64,000 bases of DNA from Episyrphus balteatus (Eukaryota; Arthropoda; Insecta; Diptera; Syrphidae): NCBI RefSeq assembly GCF_945859705.1, contig NC_079136.1, positions 51,412,094 to 51,476,093 of the forward strand, in the 5' to 3' direction. Below the pieces are notes generated by a model that worked only from the letters and a program-made list of their open reading frames with translations, made no database searches and was not told the DNA's origin. Positions within the stretch are counted from its first letter, which is position 1. Each line of letters starts with the position of its first letter. Of this stretch, positions 33,601-42,272 are shown piece by piece. The position numbers were made by a program, and so were the translations under genes.

Positions 33601-36600
33601 GGTAACCCTTAAACCATTCGAGTTCTACTCCTTCAATACCATATCTTCTCAGTTTCTGAACTAGTATGTCTCGATCGATGGTCTCGAATGCTCTTTGAAG
33701 GTCCAAAAAAACCGCAACTACAACCTTTTTTTCATATACATCAGTTTTCCACTGTGTCACAACCAGATTTAAAAGCGACTCGCAGCTGTGTTGTTGTCGA
33801 AATCCTGACTGATAGTCACTCAAGTAGTTGTTCGATTCCAAAAAGCTTTGTAGTTGTTTATGAACAATTTTTTCCAACACTTTACTTTCTGTCATAAGCA
33901 TGTTTACCGGGCGAAATTCTGCTGGATTTACCGTATTCTTCACTTTTGCTATCGGCACAACAGTAGACTTCTTCCAGTGCTCGGGAAATATTCCGCTACT
34001 CAGTGAGTTGTTTAAGACATTCAAAAAAGAAGGCCCCACAATGTCCATAGCACTCAATAACATCCTAGTTGACAAACCGTTAAAGTCTTTTTTACCGTTC
34101 ATGTTTTTCATTATATATTTTAACTCAGTCATATTTATTAATTTAAATTTAAATAAGGTTTCACTGTTTATATCAATTAAGTTTTTGTATGTCTCAAAAG
34201 GTATTTTATCATTTATTTCCTCAACACTTTTCACAAAAAAGCTATTTAACTTGTCAGCTATCTCTTTCTTGTTTTTTATAGTTCTGTTTTCACATATAAT
34301 TTGATCTATCTCACTTTTTTCTTCATTAAGCACAAGCGATTTTATTGTTCTCCACATTGTTTTTTGGTCGTTAGATTGATCAACTTTTTTGGCAATGAAA
34401 TTATTTTTTGCTAGTTGAAGATCACTTACGTACTTGTTTCTACATAACCTATAACTATTCCAGTCTTCAGCACTATTTGTCCAAACCGCTCTTTGATGAA
34501 GTTGAATTTTTTTTAATTTCATATTAAATAAGTTTTGATTAAACCATCCGATATTGCAATTTTTCGAACTTATTGTTTTTGAGATCATCATCTTACTCAT
34601 AGCCGCTTTAATTTTCAGACTGAATGATTTTGAAGTTTCATTTACGTTACTGTAAACTAGATTTTCTATTTCATTGTTTATCAATTCACTCCGAAAAACA
34701 CTCTCATTAAATGCTATATATTTTATAATTTCTTTATTAAAATTTGTATTGGCAAAACTGGTTTCAAAAAATATTTCTAATGTTTCGTGATCACTGATTT
34801 TCAACTCTTTTATTACTTTGGCTTGTACATTTTCATAGTTTGTTACCACATAGTCTATTAAAGTAGAAGAATTTTGGGAAATTCTCGTTGGTTCCGATAC
34901 AATCTGTTTATAAGAAACATCTGAAATGATTTCACAAATTCGTTTTTTGTACGTACTGTTTGAAAACCAATCTATGTTGAAATCACCCATTATGCTAACA
35001 TTAGTATAATTAGAACATAACTCTTCAATTTGATCTATAAAAAAGTCACAAAAAATGTTTTCAGGGGAATTTTGCTTATGAGGTGATCTATAAACAGCCA
35101 CTAAAATCATACTTATATTTTGTCTTTGCACTTTAATCACCAACCACCAAATCATTTTATTCAATGCTACCTTAGAAATTTCTTCCACTTGCCAATCTTG
35201 TTTTATAAAGAAAAGTACTCCCCCAGTATGAGATGAAATACTATCACATCTTACTACTTTATAATTTTTTAGCTTTATTTCAGAGTCATTTATGTTTGAT
35301 GTTAGATGCGTTTCCGTGGCACATATGAAATCAAAGTCATTTTTTAACACTATAACTTCCAATTGGTTTAAATTTGTTCTTATTCCACCAATATTTAGAC
35401 AAAGGCACTTCACTAATGATGTTAATTGCTAATACAAAATCTTTTCATTTTCAATTTTTAGTTTGCGCTGAAGTGAACGACAGCTACTGTCTCTACAATC
35501 ATGATTTATATCAATGTCACTTAAGTTAAGTCTTTCTTTCGCTTTTTTACAGTTTATACATTTTACACTATCATTTTTACAATCTTTGAATGCGTGACCC
35601 TCTTCCCCACATTTTGCACATACCTGGCAACTCCCTTTACAATGCGTGGATGTATGGTTGAAGCCCCAACACTTAAAACATCTTAATACATTTAAGCACT
35701 CATATACTGGACACCTATCCCATTCTATGTTTACCTTTTTCAAGTTCATTAAATTATCAAAACCTTTTACTTTTAAAGGTTTTGTTTTAACACTTCTTTC
35801 ACTGAAGTTTTCAGTTGATCAAGACTGCTTGGAGGTGGATTTCGGTCGCGAATGCATCTTTTCAATATTTCCTACACATGTTCTATTGAATTCAAATCCA
35901 GATTTCTGTGTGGTTAATCCAAAGCTGGAATATTAAAATCTTGAAGATATTCTCAAACTACTCTAGCATGCATTATCGTGCATCAGACTAAACTGTGGAC
36001 CAAATCTAGGGGTGATTGGAACCAGATGCTGTTCGAGGGCATCAGTCAAGTATTTTTGGGTACTTAACTTAGGTCTAGAAAGGCTCGCTAACTCCGTAGG
36101 TGTTGTAAAGCAGATTTAACTCCATGAAATTTTATGACTCTTCTTTAAAAGGCTCGCGGGTTAACAGACAGACTTCAGCAAATCTCTCCCCAAATCTTCC
36201 CGACAAACATATTATTCCATACCTTTAATTTAAGATCACTATTGTCTCATTTGAGAAAATAACCATGATGCTGTGGCATAAAGTAATAGCAGGACTTTAC
36301 TTTAAAATAAATAGGATGTGCGTTAAATTTGAGCAGGAGTGTATTACGGACGAGTACTTCACAGAGTCTTAGCATTAATACCAAATCAAACCAATCAACT
36401 CATTTCTTCATCCAAGTACTAGGTCTTAAATATATACAAAAGTACTAAGCCTTAGTACTGTCAAATTTTTGCCTAGTTTTAGTTAGGACTCGTAATTTGT
36501 TAGGACCTCAAAATCGGTAGATGTACAAATTAAAGGGATTTCTGATATATGAGAGGAAAAATATAAAACAATTCGTTATACAAAACAGAAATTTGATTTT

Positions 36601-39600
36601 TTTCTAAATGCAAATGACTTCTTAGGCACATAAACTGACGCTCACTAGAATAGCACATTCTTTTGTTTTTAATATAAGTACATATAATTCCAGTCTCTTG
36701 ATAAGTAACTCTTTAATAATTTACTATTTCGTATGTCCCCTATGCAGTCACTCTTTGAGCAAGATCATTCATTTTCAATGTCCCGTTTATTAAGTTTTGC
36801 TATTTTTGCGGAATAACTCTGAAAAAAAGCTACTAGCATACTCTTTTTTTTATTGGTTTTCGTGTGCAAAATTAAGGGTGTCGCCCGTTTATTCACCAAA
36901 AAGGTAAAAAAAAAAACGAAACAAACCCGAAAAAAAGTTTCAATACTTTTACGGAACGAGTCCAAATGTGGAAAACATATGAAAGGATGAACAGTGAGTG
37001 CTGACAGAAAAGCGATTCTACGACTCGCGTCAAATTCACATGACTGTACCACCAAATTAGGCCATTGTATCCATATTGGAGCGAATCATTTCGAAGGCTA
37101 AACACTTGAAGCGATTAAAGCCTAAGAAAAAAACATATTTTTCTCCCGATTTTATGACAGGAAATAAAGCATTTTTCTGATGAGAAAAAATAGTTAAGAG
37201 GGTCCCGTGGGTTTTAACTATTACTTTCATGAATTGGGAAAGAAGGACCATGCATTGGATCATACAAATTTTGATAGAATGCGCTGATAAAAGCGGAATA
37301 AAGATTGAACAAATGGATGCTATCAAAGGAGATTTACATGGAACAGCCGAGCAGGTAAAGTGATAGCTGCTATAGAAAGAGACTTCCTGTTCAGATCCTC
37401 AGAAGAAAACTACCTTGATTTTCTAAGATATGCTATGGTCACAAACTATAACTTTGTGAAAAACTGTAATATACATCTCAGTAGTAGAAAATATTGGGTA
37501 GGCTAATCTATCAACTACTCAGTTAAAGAAAATACCATCAAATGGTATAGTGTATACATACGGGTCGAGAATCAAAATCCGGTTTCATAAATATTCTAGC
37601 AAGTACCATTTTTTTAAAAATGATTTTTGAAAAAAATATGAGTAGTTTATAAAAAATAACCCTCTGGGATTCGGTTGACCAAGTACAAAAATAAAACTAA
37701 TATTAGTATTTAGCTCAAATTTTCTCATAACATGATATATCACCAAATTTCTATTTATTAATTAAAGTTTACACACAAAAACAGCAAAAATATTGAAATC
37801 CTTCAGTTTTTAGAAAATGTAAAATCTCAACGCTCGTTATATTTAAAAAGTCAAATATGTAAAGAAAAGTATAATAAAATACATTAAAACAAATTTATAC
37901 GTGTTTTGTAATTTTATATACTATTTTTCTATTTAGAAATATCTTATCTGTGATAAAACATTCGATACACTGCCTTCTAAATCTTAAAATTTGTTCCTCC
38001 TAGGAACAAAAGTATACTTTTCTTCCGGTTTTTGATGTGCAGAGTTCGAATCCGAAGTAAAAAAAAATGCAGCACGTCAGGATTTTGAGATATACGCGTT
38101 AGAGAATCACAAAATCAAGTTTTTGTTTAGAAAGTTTAAAAAAAAACTACTATATCTCAAAAACGGGAGCTGATTGAAATTTTTTGAATTCGGATTCAAA
38201 ATCAGCATACTAAAATCTATCGGAAAAGTATACTTTTGTTCTTGGGAGAAAGAAATATGAATTTTAAATGATCAATTTCTTTATGGTAAGATATGCCAAA
38301 CCTACTTAACTTACTTAAATTTAAATATCTCGGATAAGATATGATATATTGAGAAGATTTAAATTGAATTTGAAAGAAAAAAATAAGTTCTGACATTACG
38401 CCAAAATATTGCTTCGAAAACATAAAAAAATGGGTTTTCGAGATTTCTAATATCTAAAAAACGTGGCGTGCTAGGCCAATTTTTACTTCGGAATTAGCAC
38501 ACAAAAATCCTTTAAAAAAGTATAGTTTAATTAACGGCCGATTTCTTCACAGAGTCCTAGCGCTAGTACCGGTCCTAGTCCTAAAGTTAGTACTCAAATC
38601 GGTATCAACTCATTTCTTCACTCAAGTCCTAAGCCCTAGAACTGTCAATTTAGGACCGAGTACTAGTTAGGACTCGGTACTAGCTAGCTCCTCAAAATCA
38701 GCTAGGACCTGGTTATTATACCAATCGTTAGTACTCAAATCGGTACCAAGTGATTTCTTCACAAAAGTCCTAAGCCCTAGTACTGTCAAATTGGTACCGA
38801 GTATTAGTTAGGACTCGGTATAAGTTAGGACCTGAAAATCGGTAGTCTAGCGGTTAGAACTTAAATAAAAGCAATGTATTTCAGTCTTTTTAAAAGATAT
38901 CTGACAGATTTTTTTAATTTCTTGTTGTTTCTCTTGAAAAGTGCGTTTTTGTTGATTTAAATGATTTTTTTTTTTATTTACAAAAAACACCTAAAATGGG
39001 AAATGCAATACCGGAACCGAAGAATGTACAAAAGAACACATCTCGATGTAGGTAGAAGTACCAAAAAGATATAGCGACTTTGTTCGATCTTTCTTAAAGT
39101 CAGATATTAGTAAGAAAAAAAGACCATAACTGGACTGCATTTTTTTTAAATTATTATTTTATTAACATATATTTTTTACATACATATGAAGTTACAAATA
39201 TCTGTCCGAAACTGTTGCAGTAAGGTTAGGAATCCGTTTATACCTCGAGTACTTAATGACACCTTCGTCGTTTTTGGTATCCTGTATCTAAGCATTTTCT
39301 ACATTTACCAAATCATACAATTCAGCACTCATGAATTCATTCTTGACTGTGACATTTTTGGATGAGCAAATCGAATTTCTTTGCTTGTTGACTTCTTGTA
39401 AAGTTTCACCACATTTTTTTTTTATTGTTCAATAATCTTTTTATATTTTTTTTTACTTTTTGTCTATATTTATTTTGCAAACTTCCCTTAAATATCAAAA
39501 TTAATTATTTCAAACATCAAAATATTGTCAGAATGACAGTTAGACCAGTTTTATACGTATTAATTCTTAGGACCGCCTTGTGAACTTAGATCAGGTCCTA

Positions 39601-40939
39601 TAAATGTGAAGAAATGTGAAGAAATGCTCAGGTCCTAACTTTTCCTTAGGACCGAGTACTAGTGCTAGGACCTGGTCTAGCTAGACTGGGTACTAAGCTG
39701 ACTTAGGACTTATGTGAAGAAATTGGCCGTAAAAGGAGGATTTCCTTGCAGATCAGTGTAATCAACTATAAAATTTAACCGAGCGTTAGCTCGGTATGGT
39801 GAAATATATAGAATTTAGATAAATATTAACGTGAGCTTTAAATTTGATTATTAGTAGGGTGTAGGGTCCATTGCATTTGCAGAGCACCTAAATGGCGTTG
39901 TCGGCAGCTGTTCAGGAAGCAACTTGGACTAAGCAGTTTGGAGCTTAAATTGACTGTTTTAAACCAAGATCCAAACACATCGAGGTTCGGCATCATTATA
40001 TCCGTGATCGAATCAATGATGGAACTATTACTGTATGTTACATATCAACCGAAGAAACGGCTGCTGATAATCTAACAAAAGCAGTTTCTAGTAACAAACA
40101 TCCTAGGCGTTAACAAGATGGGATTAAATCTAAGAATAAGAAGTAATTCCTATTCTTACGATTGAATGTAAATTCTATCTTGTTTAAAATATTTTTTTTA
40201 AGATGGTATCTTGAAATACTACTACTTTGTTTACTTGTATTCAATAGTTTTACTTACGTGTTTTGACCTTGTTTCTAACATGACTCGGCGTTTTGGGATC
40301 CAAGGCAGCTCTGTTCTTCTTATCTGGAGTCTTCGATGTATTTCTAGGGGTTTTGGGTGTTTTTGGTGTCTTGGGGGTTGCTGCAGCTGCTAAGGCCATT
40401 CCATCTCGCTTCTTTGGAGTGTTGAAGCCGTATATTCTTTTACCTTCAACGTCCAAATCATCCTCAAAGAATTGAGTTTCTTTTTCAACAACAATTTCTG
40501 CAGGTGCTTCATCTTCTTCATCGGAATCACTGAAAATATATGTAGCATTCCTTCTGTCCTCTTGATCGCCTTTTTGTTTTTTTCGTTTGTCACCAGGTAA
40601 CTCCAGAGCAAATTCATTCTCATTATAACGCTTCGATGGACTTATTTTTCTTCCAGATTTCCGAGTTGTTGTTGTCGCTTGATCGGATTCATCCTCATCG
40701 CCGGTACTTAACTTTTCGATAGATTCCAAACGAAGAAGAGATATGTTTTTGTTGGGAGTTATTCTTTTAGCAGATTTACGAATTGATCTAGCTTGATCTT
40801 GATCGGGTTCATCTTCGGTGGCAGTACTTAGATTTTCGATAGATTCCAAACGAGGACGAGATTGTTTTTTGTTTGGAGTTTTATATGAATCGGATGGGAG
40901 GATTTGTTTGCGAGCTGATTTTTTTGGAGTTTGGCTCAT
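30411..40939 (-). CDS. Orc2: Origin recognition complex subunit 2 (ORC2), four exons
   Basis: A core subunit of the six-protein complex that marks replication origins and loads MCM. Exons on the minus strand are 40939-40258, 31810-30965, 30905-30672 and 30610-30411. The intron phases agree at every junction (phase 1 each time) and give 653 residues. Residues 1-228 are a basic, S/TP-rich disordered region with LDVEGKRIYGFNTPKKRDGM and TPKTPKTPKTP. Residues ~360-520 are the AAA+-like domain (FNILLYGLGSKRNLLQRF … LTIKDILDSITNEIL). Joining exons 2 and 3 yields INTPLLWNHTKLSNYNFSWW, and exons 3 and 4 yield NYQGMPFKDLYWSCREAFLV of the C-terminal winged helix, both typical of ORC2. Intron 1 is 8.4 kb and packed with transposons. 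Confidence 0.93.
30672..30905 (-). CDS. Orc2: ORC2 coding exon 3
   Basis: Acceptor TCTTTTCAG, donor CAAG|GTATGA. 77 full codons from WNHTKLSNYNFSWWDVTTML to the exon end. Confidence 0.92.
30965..31810 (-). CDS. Orc2: ORC2 coding exon 2
   Basis: The minus-strand acceptor TCTTTCAG precedes 31810. The exon begins in phase 1 (QIAKLLEDNS after joining) and includes an acidic stretch (SSAEDDDDESQPQDDEAEDD), then the AAA+-like core, ending at T|GTAAGA. Confidence 0.92.
31994..32192 (+). pseudogene. LINE endonuclease remnant interrupted by a Tc1-like element
   Basis: Plus-strand frames read PGDFDVDQRIAMW (the GDFN box) and, after a frameshift, QIVNQRTRII then LIDYIVTNRDLKSQ and ITDNET, paralleling the C-terminal half of an apurinic-like endonuclease (QIVSEPTR … LIDYVVTN … ISDHE in the intact LINE nearby). 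The similarity stops at the TA at 32193, where the Tc1-like element begins. Confidence 0.65.
32627..35428 (-). CDS. LINE ORF2: apurinic-like endonuclease plus reverse transcriptase
   Basis: Open from the codon after the ORF1 TAG (35428) to the stop at 32627, about 933 codons. The endonuclease comes first (CLNIGGIRTN, ATETHL, VAVYRSPHK, IMGDFNIDW, ISDHE). The reverse transcriptase follows (FRPVNML, YQSGFRQQHSCESLL, FLDLQRAFETID, LGVPQGAVLGTLLFIIYIND, catalytic FADD). There is no RNase H. The first ATG is about 90 codons in, beyond the endonuclease N and E residues, so the protein cannot start there and keep its first domain. The codon set right after the ORF1 stop is CAA TTA ACA. Key catalytic motifs are intact, so it could be active. 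Confidence 0.9.
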   Translation of the reverse strand, partial: QLTSLVKCLCLNIGGIRTNLNQLEVIVLKNDFDFICATETHLTSNINDSEIKLKNYKVVRCDSISSHTGGVLFFIKQDWQVEEISKVALNKMIWWLVIKVQRQNISMILVAVYRSPHKQNSPENIFCDFFIDQIEELCSNYTNVSIMGDFNIDWFSNSTYKKRICEIISDVSYKQIVSEPTRISQNSSTLIDYVVTNYENVQAKVIKELKISDHETLEIFFETSFANTNFNKEIIKYIAFNESVFRSELINNEIENLVYSNVNETSKSFSLKIKAAMSKMMISKTISSKNCNIGWFNQNLFNMKLKKIQLHQRAVWTNSAEDWNSYRLCRNKYVSDLQLAKNNFIAKKVDQSNDQKTMWRTIKSLVLNEEKSEIDQIICENRTIKNKKEIADKLNSFFVKSVEEINDKIPFETYKNLIDINSETLFKFKLINMTELKYIMKNMNGKKDFNGLSTRMLLSAMDIVGPSFLNVLNNSLSSGIFPEHWKKSTVVPIAKVKNTVNPAEFRPVNMLMTESKVLEKIVHKQLQSFLESNNYLSDYQSGFRQQHSCESLLNLVVTQWKTDVYEKKVVVAVFLDLQRAFETIDRDILVQKLRRYGIEGVELEWFKGYLSKRTQYTKVANEISGSIEVRLGVPQGAVLGTLLFIIYINDLEKVLKHSKARMFADDTLIYVSGNTAGECINQLNADLKNLEVYFKMNKLKLNVNKSKAIIINGDSTENIIINENNIEKVNEIKYLGVILDRELSFQKHINYICNKIAKKIGFFQRIRNRLSPSCAIKIYNVMIKPHFEYCSTILFLGNNQMTERLQKLQNRGMRCILMCNRLTPIQSMLNTLQWLTINQRTIMNVLIFIFKIKHNMLPNYLFNKIVYVSDVQPYQLRNRGDFRLPFLSTSRSQNILFHKGFKLFNNLPNELKVENNVIIFKKMLISYVKSNYC
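35429..35785 (-). CDS. LINE ORF1 (gag-like), C-terminal part with CCHC zinc knuckles
   Basis: The frame is open from the truncated 5' edge (about 35786) to TAG at 35431-35429; no ATG start of its own is needed because most of ORF1 is missing. It reads …VYECLNVLRCFKCWGFNHTS then THC, CAKCGEEGHAFKDC and CINC, i.e. three knuckle-like motifs as in LINE nucleocapsid proteins that coat the RNA. It ends NEKILY before the stop. The downstream pol frame is in the same reading frame. Confidence 0.8.
   Translation of the reverse strand, partial: TKPLKVKGFDNLMNLKKVNIEWDRCPVYECLNVLRCFKCWGFNHTSTHCKGSCQVCAKCGEEGHAFKDCKNDSVKCINCKKAKERLNLSDIDINHDCRDSSCRSLQRKLKIENEKILY
36345..36535. repeat. Diverged fragment of the GTACTAG-rich element
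   Basis: Contains TTCACAGAGTCTTAGCATTA, AACTCATTTCTTCATCCAAG and TTAGTACTGTCAAATTTTTG, each with a counterpart in the left end of the element at 38535-39729. Confidence 0.6.
36770..37285 (+). pseudogene. Mariner-like transposase remnant
   Basis: In shifting plus-strand frames the segment reads SRQIHMTVPP, then SILERIISKAKHLKRLKPKK and, after more frameshifts, GPVGFNYYFHELGKKDH. These match the HTH region and the segment after the first catalytic Asp of mariner/maT-like transposases (…KAKHLKR-KL-KKP … SDEKKFNLDGPDGF-YY-HDL). The start, the second Asp and the third acidic residue are missing. Confidence 0.6.
37980..38250. repeat. Diverged inverted-repeat relative of the 47-kb palindromic element
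   Basis: GGAACAAAAGTATACTTTTC … GTTTTTGATGTGCAGAGTTC faces ATTCGGATTCAAAATCAGCA … AAAAGTATACTTTTGTTCTT. The same wording (AACCAAAATATACTTTTCTA, TTTTTGATGTGCTGAACTCG) occurs at 47121-47165. Confidence 0.55.
38535..39729. mobile_element. 1.2-kb non-autonomous DNA transposon, CGGCCGATTTCTTCACA ends, TAA duplication
   Basis: CGGCCGATTTCTTCACA faces TGTGAAGAAATTGGCCG. TAA flanks both sides (38532-38534, 39730-39732). Subterminal regions hold many GTACTAG/CTAGTAC and AGGACC/GGTCCT copies in both orientations. There is no transposase frame. A diverged fragment lies at 36345. Confidence 0.78.
39883..40113 (+). pseudogene. Ty1/copia polyprotein 3' remnant (RNase H end)
   Basis: Plus-strand frames read ST*MALSAAVQEATWTKQFGA and then, after a deletion, SKHIEVRHHYIRDRINDGTI then TVCYISTEETAADNLTKA. 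This is the C-terminal RNase H signature of Ty1/copia elements. Internal stops and loss of the segment between the two blocks make it dead. It lies 145 bases from ORC2 exon 1, inside intron 1. No LTRs were found. Confidence 0.8.
40258..40939 (-). CDS. Orc2: ORC2 coding exon 1
   Basis: ATG at 40939 starts 227 codons plus one base, ending at CAAAACAC|GTAAGT. Two ~35-residue units, RLESIE-LST--EDE-DQ … RKSAKRITPNK and RLESIEKLSTGDEDESDQ … RKSGRKISPSK, are an internal duplication. SP/TP sites are candidate CDK targets. The exon is assigned to ORC2 because of the GKRIYGFNTPKK motif and the in-phase join to exon 2 8.4 kb away. Confidence 0.85.
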
Positions 40940-41523
40940 TATATGGATTATTTTTTAAATTATAAAAGATAAATAAATAACTTAAAAATTAATAACAAAA
41001 AATTGAAAATAAACAAAAAAGTAAAGGCAAAAACTTGTATTTCTAGCAAAATTTCAAATTGGATAGCTTGACTGTCATTTTTTCGCGGTAAACAAAGATT
41101 TTATTTTTTTATTTTTGAAAGTTGGTTAAATTGGAATCAGGGATGAAATTTTTGTAGTAGATTATAGAAATCAACTAAAGGTATAAACAGAAGGAAATCA
41201 AAAATTAAGGTTATGAGCAGAAGGGCAAACAAAGTGACGAAAATAAACTAAAAATTTTCCAGATTACTTTGTACAAACGTGGTTTATCTTGGTTTCAACA
41301 TTTGATCTCGGTTCAACTCATTTGCAGTGTTGAAGAGTCGGAATTCAGGTCTGAACTCACATCTTAACAACGTTCAGAAGCTACCCACCGTTTATTGGGG
41401 GTTAGCTGTGGTTCGGCTATGGTTCAGGTGAATTTTAGTGGAAAAAATTTTGCTCTCTCACTTTAACCTGTTTTTTTTTTTTTTTTTTGACAATTTCAGC
41501 TTGAAGATGATGGAACTTATATA
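40940..41523. other. ORC2 upstream region
   Basis: Holds the ORC2 promoter by position. The ATG at 40939 is preceded on the minus strand by AT-rich DNA. No TATA/Inr pair stands out. Confidence 0.3.
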
Positions 41524-42258
41524 AGGGGTATTCACGATCTGGTGCAACAGGCCTAGTAAAAATGTAAAATTTTATTTTTTTACAATAGATCGTGAACGCC
41601 CCTTTTCTTATCTATAGTAAATATTGAAGCATGAATGAAATCCATGATGTTTTTTTTTTTAACAGGGTTGTTCCTCCACTGTTGCTTCTTCTTTTTTTCC
41701 ATTTTTTATAATTTAATTCTTTGTTTTGTTCGGGTTAATTAATTTTCACAAATTATTTTACATCAAAAGAAACTAACCCCCCTATTCTGGCAAACCTCAC
41801 AAGTCACAAAAAGCTCACAAGGTGATCATAAATCGATTTTATGACGATTTATTTCTCACAAACTTCTTACTAGCAAAAATCCAACTTGTGAGTTGTGACC
41901 TCCTTCAGAGCAGATCACAAATTCGAAAGTTTTTGTGACGCGAAAACCTCACAAAATCAAATTCAGCTCACCTTGTGAGGTCGTCATAACTTGTGAGGTT
42001 CGCCAGAATAGGGCTGTAAATTACGGGACATGAGTACCGACAAGCCGACAACTATAATAAACAGAATAAAAGAGACAAACTGTTTATCATGGGCGACGCA
42101 ACGGTGAGCTGCCATCTGTCAAAAATAATTTTACTCTATTGTATTTTTATTTTGCAATAGGTCTAGGGTATAGCAAAAGTGCAAGACTGTTGTAAAATTT
42201 TAATCCGTATATTTTGTTGGTTTAGTGATGTAAGATTTTACACTTTTGCACTTTTGCT
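41524..42258 (-). mobile_element. Truncated copy A of the AGGGGTATTCACGATC element
   Basis: Inverse orientation relative to copies B and C: starts with AGGGGTATTCACGATCTGGT and proceeds through the GATGG/CATCTGTCAAAAA core, then GGGTATAGCAAAAGTGCAAG, but stops before the other terminus. It stands head to head with copy B. Confidence 0.75.
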
Positions 42259-42272
42259 GTTCTGAACTCAAT

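Larger units (their letters stand above)
32535..35786 (-). mobile_element. 5'-truncated LINE with intact pol frame, inserted in a Tc1-like element
   Basis: On the minus strand the element runs from about 35786 (5', truncated inside gag) to the A-tail at 32535-32544. It contains the end of ORF1 (zinc knuckles) and a complete endonuclease/RT frame, then ~90 bases of 3'UTR with AATAAA just before the tail. A short GTTAA at both edges could be the target duplication, but this is uncertain. The open 920-codon pol frame suggests a young insertion. I place it loosely in the CR1/Jockey-like LINEs without RNase H. Confidence 0.85.
32195..36341 (-). mobile_element. Tc1-like transposon (degraded), split by a LINE
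   Basis: Terminal repeats of about 25 bp, AACTCCTGCTCAAAATTAAC then GCACA at 32195-32219 and its inverse at 36317-36341, differ at two positions. TA flanks both sides (32193-32194, 36342-36343). The minus strand encodes transposase fragments: FSNET near 36250, LEQHLVPITPRFGPQFSLMH then DNA near 36020, LDLNSIEHVW and RDRNPPPSSLDQLK down to 35790, then after the LINE LISGMDKRLQVVICARGHYT then KY at 32450-32534. Stops and frameshifts are many, so it is dead. The order proves LINE-into-Tc1 nesting. Confidence 0.82.

Noticed and set aside
33688..34304. Plus-strand frames of 69 and 134 codons
   Set aside because: Antisense shadows of the LINE reverse transcriptase frame.
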